The translations under genes and the position numbers were made by a program. Positions 1 through 5,880 of a DNA stretch of 10,179 nt are shown piece by piece. The DNA lies in NCBI GenBank assembly GCA_004296785.1, contig SCVU01000294.1, positions 1-10,179 on the forward strand, read 5' to 3'. Source of the DNA: Planctomycetota bacterium. GTDB lineage: Bacteria > Planctomycetota > UBA1135 > GCA-002686595. How positions within the stretch are numbered: position 1 is the stretch's first letter; every line of letters starts with the position of its first letter. The notes below the pieces were generated by a model. It did not search any database and was not told the origin of the DNA. It worked only from the letters and a program-made list of their open reading frames with translations.

Positions 1-1
1 C

Positions 2-328
2 GACCTCGCGCGCCAGGTGCCGTTCGACGTCGCCGGCGCCTCGGCGACCGGAACTACGCGCGAGCCCGCGGCGGCGCAGGCCTCGCCGAGCGAGGTCGCC
101 GAACGGCGCGAGCTGCGCGAGCTCTACGACGCCTGCGTGCTCGAGCTGTCCGATCGCCATCGCGAGATCGTGCTGCTGCGCGACTACGAGCTGCTCGAGT
201 GGGACGAGACCGGCGCCGCGCTCGAGCTCGACGTGCACGCCGCGCAGGAGCTGTACCGGCGCGCGTCGCTGAAGCTCGCGGCGCTGCTGGAGGCCAGACT
301 GCGCGACCGCGGCGCGCGGACGAGCTAG
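2..328 (+). CDS. ECF-like sigma-70 family RNA polymerase sigma factor, C-terminal part (5' truncated by window edge)
   Basis: This is the C-terminal part of a sigma factor, which directs RNA polymerase to particular promoters. The reading frame is open from base 2, and a GTG at 17 is only an internal valine codon, so the gene begins upstream of the window. An Ala/Thr/Ser-rich linker at bases 30-90 is followed by a sigma region 4 segment. It includes LSDRHREIVLLRDYELL and a helix-turn-helix around DETGAALELDVHAAQELYRRA, which would contact the -35 element. Region 2 is not visible. The stop (326-328) lies 10 bases before the kinase gene start, so the two are surely co-transcribed. Planctomycetes are known for ECF sigma factors encoded beside Ser/Thr kinases, which suggests regulation by phosphorylation, but that is inference. 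Family-level confidence is good; the exact ECF group cannot be given from region 4 alone. Confidence 0.85.
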   Translation, partial: DLARQVPFDVAGASATGTTREPAAAQASPSEVAERRELRELYDACVLELSDRHREIVLLRDYELLEWDETGAALELDVHAAQELYRRASLKLAALLEARLRDRGARTS

Positions 329-332
329 AGGG
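327..332 (+). promoter_or_regulatory. Ribosome binding site for the kinase gene
   Basis: AGAGGG lies 6 bases before the GTG at 339 and overlaps the sigma-factor stop codon TAG. It supports GTG 339 as the start and suggests that translation of the kinase is coupled to that of the sigma factor. The match to the consensus is moderate. Confidence 0.5.
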
Positions 333-338
333 CGCCGC

Positions 339-3008
339 GTGGACGACTCACGCTCGATCGCGGACGACTCGAACGCCGAGCGCGTGTTCCTCGAGTACCT
401 CGCGCAGCGCGCCGCGGGCGGCGCGCAGGACCTCGACGAGCTGTGCCGCGCGCATCCGGCCGAGGACGCCGCGCTGCGCGCGCTCGCCGCGCGCTGGCAG
501 CTGCTCGAGCGGTTGCGCGGCGTCGCGCTCGCGCCGGGCGCCGCCGACGCGCACGCCGGCACCGGCGCGCGGGCTGAGCTCGACGGCCTCGATCGCGCGC
601 GCCGCCCGATCGAGCGCTACCGGGTCGGCGACGAACTCGCGCGCGGTGCGCAGGGCGCGATCCACCGCGCGACGGACCTCGATCTCGATCGCGAGCTCGC
701 GATGAAGGTGCTGCACGGCGGCGGGCCGGGCAGCACGAGCTCGCGCAGCATCGGTCGCTTCCTCGAGGAGGCGCGCGTGACCGCGCAGCTCGACCACCCG
801 GGCATCGTGCCGATCCACGACGTCGGCCTCGACGCCGGCGGGAGGCTGTTCTTCACGATGAAGCTGGTGCGCGGCATCTCGATGCAGGATGCGCTCGCAC
901 GGCGCGGCGAGAGCGGCTCGCCGTGGTCGCTCGCGCGCCTCGTCGAGGCGCTGACGCGCGTCGCCGACGCGATGAGCTTCGCGCACGACCGCGGCGTCGT
1001 GCACCGCGACCTCAAGCCGTCGAACGTGATGCTCGGCGGCTACGGCGAGGTGTACGTGATGGACTGGGGGCTCGCGCGCTCGCCGCGGACGGCCGCGAGC
1101 GACGGATTCCACGCACACGCGCGGACGTCGGACAGCGCGCACGGCTCGAGCGCGCTGACGCAGGCCGGCGACGTCGTCGGGACGCCGCACTACATGCCGC
1201 CCGAGCAGGCGCGCGGAGAGCTCGACGAGGTCGGTCCCACGGCCGACGTCTACGCGCTCGGAGCGCTGCTCTACCACGTGCTCGCCGGTCGTGCTCCGTA
1301 CGCACACGCCGACCGAAGCGCGGCGGCGCACGAGGTGCTCGCGCGACTGCGCGCGGGACCGCCGGAGCCGCTCGCGCGCGCGGCGCCCGCCGCGCCGACC
1401 GAGCTCGCGGCGATCTGCGACAAGGCGATGGCGCGCGCGAGCGCGGACCGCTACGCCGACATGCGCTCGCTCGCCGCGGACCTGCGCGCGTGGCTCGAGG
1501 GCCGCGTCGTGCGCGCGTACGAGAGCGGCGCCTGGCCGGAGCTCAAGAAATGGGTGCGTCGCAACCGCGCGCTCGCGGCGGCCAGCGCCGCCGCGCTGTG
1601 CGCGATCGTCGGCGGACTCGCGTGGAGCTCGCGCGTCGAGTCGATCGGCCGCAGGAACGCCGAGCGCGCGCAGGCGCGCGCCGACGCGACGCTGGTCGAT
1701 CTGAAGCGACTGTCGGAGCTGCGGCGCCTCGCCGAGCTCGAGGAGCGCGCGCGCACGCTGTGGCCGCCGCATCCGGCGCAGCTCGGACCGCTGCGCGCGT
1801 GGCTCGGCGCAGCGCGCGAGCTCGCCGCGCACAGCGTCGATCACGAGCGCGTGCTGGCCGAACTGCGCTCGGGCAGCGCGCCTGCGACCGGGCTCGAACG
1901 CGAGTGGTGGCAGGAGACGTTGACCGAGCTCGCGCACAAGCTGCGCGATTTCGCCGCGCAGCGGATCCCCGACGTCGAGCGCCGCATCGCGTTCGCCGAG
2001 TCGCTCGAGCAGCGCACGCTCGTCGAGCCGCGCGCCGCGTGGGACGAGGCGCGCGCGATCGCGGCGAGTTCCGACCGCTACGCCGGGCTCGCACTCGTGC
2101 CGCAGCTCGGTCTCGTGCCGCTCGGCGTCGATCCACAGTCGCAGCTGCTCGAGTTCTGGCACGTGCAGACCGGCGCACGGCCCGCACGCGGCGCCGACGG
2201 CCGCATCGCACCGAGCGACGAGATGGGCGTCGTGCTCGTGCTGTTGCCGGGCGGTGCGTTTCGCTTCGGCGCGCAGGCGACGGATCCGGACGCACCGAAC
2301 TACGACCCCGCCGCGGCGGTCGACGAGAAGCCGATCCTCGACCTGCAGCTCGAGCCGTTCCTGATCTCGAAGTACGAGCTCACGCAGCGCCAGTGGTCGA
2401 ACCTGGGCGAACCGAACCCGAGCTCGTACCCGGCGGGCGTGGAGATCGCGGGCGTGACGGCGACGTGGCACAACCCGCAGACGAACATCAGCTGGGAGCG
2501 CGCGACGGAAGTGCTCGCGCGCGCGGCGCTCGAGCTGCCGAGCGAGCCGCAATGGGAGTACGCGGCGCGCGCGGGAACGAGCGACCCGTGGTGGACGGGA
2601 CGGGAGCGCGAGTCCCTGCGCGGCGCGGCGAACATCGGCGACGCCTCCGCGGCGCGCGCCGGCGCGAACTGGCCCGGCCTCGACGAGTGGCCGGAGTTCG
2701 ACGACGGTTTTCCCCTCGACGCGCCGGTCGGTCGCTTCCGCGCGAATGCTTTCGGACTGCACGACGTGATGGGCAACGTGCAGGAGTGGTGTCGCGACGG
2801 CTACGGCCTGTATCCGACCGAGCGCGACGCGAGCGGCTCGCCGCGCACGCGCATGCTCGACACGGAAGGGCGTTTCGCGCCCGTCATCCGCGGCAGCTCG
2901 TTCGGCTACGGCCCGTCGACTGCGCGCGTCGCGCGGCGCGAAGCCGGCGAAGTCGGCTTCGGCACGAACTTCCTCGGCGTGCGGCCCGTGCTGCGGCTCG
3001 CGCGCTGA
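339..3008 (+). CDS. Transmembrane Ser/Thr protein kinase fused to an FGE-sulfatase (SUMF1-like) domain
   Basis: The 889-residue product is a probable membrane signalling kinase. Residues 1-90 form a helical N-terminal region. The kinase domain is about 91-390: glycine loop ARGAQGAI (101-108, first glycine replaced by Ala), ATP-binding Lys123 in AMKV, helix-C Glu143 or 144, catalytic loop HRDLKPSN (222-229, Asp224), Mg-binding DWG (242-244) instead of DFG, and PPE (287-289) closing a long Ser/Thr-rich activation segment. Basic KKWVRRNR (403-410) precedes one membrane helix (411-429), which places the kinase inside and the rest outside. Charged helices likely to form a coiled coil follow (about 433-475), then a linker, then an FGE-type domain (about 628-889) with LPSEPQWEYAARAG, GLHDVMGNVQEWC and RGSSFGYG. 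FGE enzymes need paired cysteines near the end; this domain has only Cys818, so it is probably not catalytic. Kinase-linker-FGE fusions of this kind are, from memory, frequent in Planctomycetota. The likely partner is the sigma factor just upstream; substrate and signal are unknown. The GTG start has a ribosome binding site at 327-332. Confidence 0.9.
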   Translation: MDDSRSIADDSNAERVFLEYLAQRAAGGAQDLDELCRAHPAEDAALRALAARWQLLERLRGVALAPGAADAHAGTGARAELDGLDRARRPIERYRVGDELARGAQGAIHRATDLDLDRELAMKVLHGGGPGSTSSRSIGRFLEEARVTAQLDHPGIVPIHDVGLDAGGRLFFTMKLVRGISMQDALARRGESGSPWSLARLVEALTRVADAMSFAHDRGVVHRDLKPSNVMLGGYGEVYVMDWGLARSPRTAASDGFHAHARTSDSAHGSSALTQAGDVVGTPHYMPPEQARGELDEVGPTADVYALGALLYHVLAGRAPYAHADRSAAAHEVLARLRAGPPEPLARAAPAAPTELAAICDKAMARASADRYADMRSLAADLRAWLEGRVVRAYESGAWPELKKWVRRNRALAAASAAALCAIVGGLAWSSRVESIGRRNAERAQARADATLVDLKRLSELRRLAELEERARTLWPPHPAQLGPLRAWLGAARELAAHSVDHERVLAELRSGSAPATGLEREWWQETLTELAHKLRDFAAQRIPDVERRIAFAESLEQRTLVEPRAAWDEARAIAASSDRYAGLALVPQLGLVPLGVDPQSQLLEFWHVQTGARPARGADGRIAPSDEMGVVLVLLPGGAFRFGAQATDPDAPNYDPAAAVDEKPILDLQLEPFLISKYELTQRQWSNLGEPNPSSYPAGVEIAGVTATWHNPQTNISWERATEVLARAALELPSEPQWEYAARAGTSDPWWTGRERESLRGAANIGDASAARAGANWPGLDEWPEFDDGFPLDAPVGRFRANAFGLHDVMGNVQEWCRDGYGLYPTERDASGSPRTRMLDTEGRFAPVIRGSSFGYGPSTARVARREAGEVGFGTNFLGVRPVLRLAR

Positions 3009-3070
3009 CGGTGCGCGCGCCAGAACCACGCGCAGCGCGAACTGGATTGCTCGAGCGCGATCGCCGCGAT

Positions 3071-3100
3071 GGAAACCGACGCGCGGTCGCTGGCTAGGGT
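3071..3100 (+). promoter_or_regulatory. Weak candidate promoter for the FG-GAP repeat gene
   Basis: GGAAAC (3071-3076) lies about 18 bases before TAGGGT (3095-3100). The first element resembles the GGAAC -35 box typical of ECF sigma factors. The second shares T, A and T with the TATAAT -10 consensus, but it lacks the CGTC/GTC -10 seen for many ECF sigmas. The position, 81 bases before the ATG and in the only sizeable non-coding stretch, is sensible. The motif is short enough to arise by chance. The rest of 3009-3180 shows nothing I can assign. Confidence 0.2.
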
Positions 3101-3170
3101 AGGCGTCCCAGCCCAGCCGGCTGCGCGAGCGCCGCGCTCGCGGCTCAAGCGCCTCCGGCGACTCTTCACT

Positions 3171-3176
3171 AGGAGG
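3171..3176 (+). promoter_or_regulatory. Strong Shine-Dalgarno site (AGGAGG)
   Basis: A perfect AGGAGG lies 4 bases before ATG 3181. It fixes the start of the FG-GAP protein. It is the best ribosome binding site in the window and suggests strong translation. The spacing is slightly short. Confidence 0.8.
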
Positions 3177-3180
3177 CTCC

Positions 3181-5856
3181 ATGACTTCGCTCCCCCGCGC
3201 ACGGCGGCTCGCACCGCCGGCGCTCCTGCTCGGATCGTTTTCGCTCGTCTGCTCGACGTGCGGCTTCGCGCAACTCGCGGCGTTTCCGCTGTCCGGTTCG
3301 CTGCCGCCCCAACTGCCGTTCGCCGCGGGCCCGCTCGACGCCTGGGCCGTCGGAGATCTCGACGCCGACGGACTGACCGATCTGGTCGCCGGCGTCGGGC
3401 AGAATCCGTTCGTCGGCGCGATCGTGCCGCACTTCCAGCGGCTCGCGCGCCCGGCGTTCGCGTCGGGCCCGCTGCACTTCCCGGGAGTCACGCCCGCGGC
3501 GCTCGCGCTCGGCGACATCAGCGGCGACGGCCGGCTCGACCTCGTGGCGGCGAACAGCCCGTTCGCGGGCCTCAGCGGAATCACGGTCAGCACTGGGCTG
3601 GCCGGCGGAGCGTTCTCGCCTCCGATCTCGCTGGCGCACCTCGGCAACGCGCGCCGTCTCGCGATCGCAGATTTCGACGCCGACGGCCGCGCGGATCTCG
3701 CGTTGCTCGAGTACGGCCCGCCGCAGCTCGAGCTGTTGCGCGGCCTGCCCGCAGGCGGGCTCGGTGCGGGCGTCGTCACCGCGCTGCCGGCCGAGTACGA
3801 CGAGCTCGCGAGCGGAGACTTCGACGGCGACGGCGACCTCGAACTGCTCGTCGGCGCGACCGGCGGCGCACTCGTCGTCGCGAGCGCCGGCGCTTCGGGC
3901 GGGTTCTCGCTCGGCACGACGCTCGTCTCCCCCAGCGGCGCGCGGCGCCTCGTGATCGGCGATCTCGATGCCGACGGCGCCGACGACGTGGTCGCGTGGA
4001 GCTCCGCGAACTCGTTCACGAGCTTCCTCGGCGGCGGCGCCGGCCTGACGCCGCCCTCGATCACGAAGACGACCACCGGTGTCGTGCAGTCCGTCGTGCT
4101 CGCGCACCTCGTCGGCGACGAGGCGCTCGACGCGGCCGTGTCGACCGGCGTGGAGTCGACGCTGTCGACCTACCGCGGCTTCGGCAACGGCGGCTTCGCG
4201 TCGCCGCTGTCCTCCGGCGTGCGCGCCGCGCCGCGCGTCGCGCTCGACTTCGACGGCGACGGGCGCGACGAACTGATCGTGCCGGGCGCGGTGCAGACCG
4301 TCGTCGAGCTCGCTGCCACGGGCATCGCACCGGGCCACCAGGCGTTCTCCATCGGGCCGGTCACCAGCGTGCAGCACCCGCTCGCCCACGTCGACCTGAG
4401 CGGCGACGGCAAACGCGACCTCGTCTGGGCGACCGCGTCGAGCGAGGTCGGTGTCGCGCTCGGGTTCCAGACGACCGGCTTCCAGTTCGGGACGCTGTAC
4501 TCGATGCCGGGAGCGCTGGTGAGCTCTGTGCAGCTCTCCGATCTCGACGACGACGATGACTTGGACCTCGTCGCGCTGGCTGCATCGAGCTCGAGTCCCG
4601 ACAAGGGCACCGTGTTCGTGCGCAAGGGAAACGGCGACGGCACGTTCGGCCTGCTCGTCGGCCATCCGACGACCGCGGCCGCGTTCCAGTCGCTGCGGAC
4701 GGGCGACGTCGACGGCGATGGCGCGCTCGACGTCGTGACGCTGCACGCGCAGCCGACGCAGGCGCGCGCTTGGATCCTGCGCGGCGACGGAGCGGGCGAC
4801 CTGTTGCCCGCGCAGCCGTTCGACTTGATCGCGAGCGCGGTGCCGAGCTCCGGGTTCCCGGCGCTCGCGCTCGGCGACTTCGACCTCGACGGCCGCTCCG
4901 ACCTCGCGACGTGCACGCTGCAATCCGGCGGCGTGCGCGTCTCGATCTACGCGGGCACGGCGACCGGGACGTTCGCTCATCCGGCGCAGGTCGTGCCGCA
5001 CGCGCTGCCGTTCGAGCCGACGCACATCGCGCTCGCCGATCTCGACGCGGACGGCCGGCCCGACCTGCTGCTGCGCCAGAGCGGCGGGCAATCGACGGCG
5101 CCCGCGCTCGTCGTGCTGCGCGCGAGCGGACCCTTCGCGTTCGACGCGCCGCAGTCGTACGGCGCGGGCTACACGAGCGATCTCGCTTGCGCGGACTTCT
5201 CGGGCGACGGGAAGCTCGACGTCGCGCTCTACTCTTCGTCGTTCGGCGTCCAGCTCTTCCGCGGCCACGGCAACGGCGGCTTGTACGCGCCGGAGGCCGT
5301 GCTCACGGGCGGTGGATACGGCACGGCCGGCATCGCCACGGACTTCGACGCCGACGGTCGCATCGACCTCTTGAACCTGGGCTCGTCGTCGATCGACGTG
5401 TGGCTCAACGGCACGCAGGCGAAGGTCGGGCTCGTCGCGTACGGCCCGGGCCTGCCGGGTTGCGGCGGCGCGCACGCGCTCACCGGATCGTCGACGCCGC
5501 ACGCCGGCAACGCGAGCTTCGCGCTCGAGTGGCAGAACGCGCCGGCGAGCTCCGGCGGTCTCGCACTGATCGGCTTCGGGCCGCTCGCACCGGTGCCGAC
5601 GGGCGCCGATCTGCTCGGCATCGGGATCCCGCTGCACGTCGACGTGCTGCACCCGAACGGGTTCTTCGTCGTGGGTACGGCCGGCACGCCGTCGGGTGCG
5701 GGCGCGCTCGCGCTTCCGATTCCCGACGACGCGAGCCTGATCGGCGTGTCGCTGTACGCGCAGCTCGCGTGGCCGTGGACCGCGGGTCCGTGCACGCCGT
5801 CGCTGCCGTTCGGCCTGTCGGCGAGCAACGGGCTGGCCGCCATCGTGCAGCCGTAG
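3181..5856 (+). CDS. Secreted FG-GAP/VCBS repeat protein with a planctomycete-type C-terminal domain
   Basis: This 891-residue protein is probably exported. Residues 1-30 are a signal peptide: a basic start (RARR), a hydrophobic core (PPALLLGSFSLV), and a likely signal peptidase I cut after GFA30. No good lipobox is present. Residues 31-740 hold 14 repeats about 50 residues apart, each centred on a calcium-binding type DxDxDGxxD loop. These begin at residues 59, 112, 164, 213, 261, 309, 356, 405, 454, 509, 566, 620, 672 and 721. The one at 309 (HLVGDEALD) has lost most of its ligands, and the one at 454 is DLDDDDDLD. FG-GAP repeats fold as beta-propeller blades and usually serve in binding or adhesion at the cell surface or outside the cell. 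A separate domain with two cysteines (761, 871) ends the protein from about residue 745. No enzyme motif is visible, and the ligand is unknown. The gene has its own ribosome binding site and probably its own promoter, so a link to the upstream signalling pair is only possible. Confidence 0.88.
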   Translation: MTSLPRARRLAPPALLLGSFSLVCSTCGFAQLAAFPLSGSLPPQLPFAAGPLDAWAVGDLDADGLTDLVAGVGQNPFVGAIVPHFQRLARPAFASGPLHFPGVTPAALALGDISGDGRLDLVAANSPFAGLSGITVSTGLAGGAFSPPISLAHLGNARRLAIADFDADGRADLALLEYGPPQLELLRGLPAGGLGAGVVTALPAEYDELASGDFDGDGDLELLVGATGGALVVASAGASGGFSLGTTLVSPSGARRLVIGDLDADGADDVVAWSSANSFTSFLGGGAGLTPPSITKTTTGVVQSVVLAHLVGDEALDAAVSTGVESTLSTYRGFGNGGFASPLSSGVRAAPRVALDFDGDGRDELIVPGAVQTVVELAATGIAPGHQAFSIGPVTSVQHPLAHVDLSGDGKRDLVWATASSEVGVALGFQTTGFQFGTLYSMPGALVSSVQLSDLDDDDDLDLVALAASSSSPDKGTVFVRKGNGDGTFGLLVGHPTTAAAFQSLRTGDVDGDGALDVVTLHAQPTQARAWILRGDGAGDLLPAQPFDLIASAVPSSGFPALALGDFDLDGRSDLATCTLQSGGVRVSIYAGTATGTFAHPAQVVPHALPFEPTHIALADLDADGRPDLLLRQSGGQSTAPALVVLRASGPFAFDAPQSYGAGYTSDLACADFSGDGKLDVALYSSSFGVQLFRGHGNGGLYAPEAVLTGGGYGTAGIATDFDADGRIDLLNLGSSSIDVWLNGTQAKVGLVAYGPGLPGCGGAHALTGSSTPHAGNASFALEWQNAPASSGGLALIGFGPLAPVPTGADLLGIGIPLHVDVLHPNGFFVVGTAGTPSGAGALALPIPDDASLIGVSLYAQLAWPWTAGPCTPSLPFGLSASNGLAAIVQP
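3355..5367 (+). repeat. Fourteen tandem FG-GAP blade repeats within the coding sequence
   Basis: The calcium-loop motifs recur at residue spacings of 53, 52, 49, 48, 48, 47, 49, 49, 55, 57, 54, 52 and 49. At DNA level the shared core is close to gayctcgacgccgacggc, for example at 3355, 3673, 3961, 5038 and 5341. The sequences between cores have diverged, so this is an old protein-level repeat and not a recent DNA amplification. Confidence 0.85.
5413..5853 (+). other. C-terminal domain of the FG-GAP protein (about residues 745-891)
   Basis: After the last blade the protein has a Gly/Pro/Ala-rich domain. It begins near VAYGPGLPGCGG, contains FALEWQNAPASSGGLALIGF and LPIPDDASLIGVSLYAQ, and ends GLSASNGLAAIVQ. 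From memory, domains of this shape end many secreted proteins of high-GC planctomycetes: GxGCxG near the start, a central 'NASFAL...NAP' strand, then 'LPIP-(D/N)D-ASL-G--LYAQ' and 'GLS-SNGL'. The lineages I recall are ones such as Saltatorellus. Cys761 and Cys871 could form a disulphide. A role in surface sorting or attachment is inference. Confidence 0.5.
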
Positions 5857-5880
5857 CGCGCGCCCGACGCGGCGGTCGCG

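Noticed and set aside
3131..3144. Inverted repeat GCCGC-GCTC-GCGGC before the FG-GAP gene as a terminator
   Set aside because: The stem is only 5 base pairs with no following T-tract, and short GC palindromes are expected by chance here.
3201..3264. Lipoprotein signal (cysteines 24 and 27) in the FG-GAP protein
   Set aside because: The residues before each cysteine (SLV-C and CST-C) do not fit a lipobox; a signal peptidase I site after GFA30 fits better.
348..4076. A 1242-residue open frame on the minus strand opposite the kinase and FG-GAP genes
   Set aside because: It is rich in Arg, Ala and Pro, matches no family, crosses the intergenic region and lies over two well-supported genes. High GC content makes stop codons rare in such frames.
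3169..5652. An 827-residue minus-strand open frame opposite the FG-GAP gene
   Set aside because: Low-complexity Arg/Ala/Val-rich translation that mirrors the repeats of the real gene; no ribosome binding site or domain.
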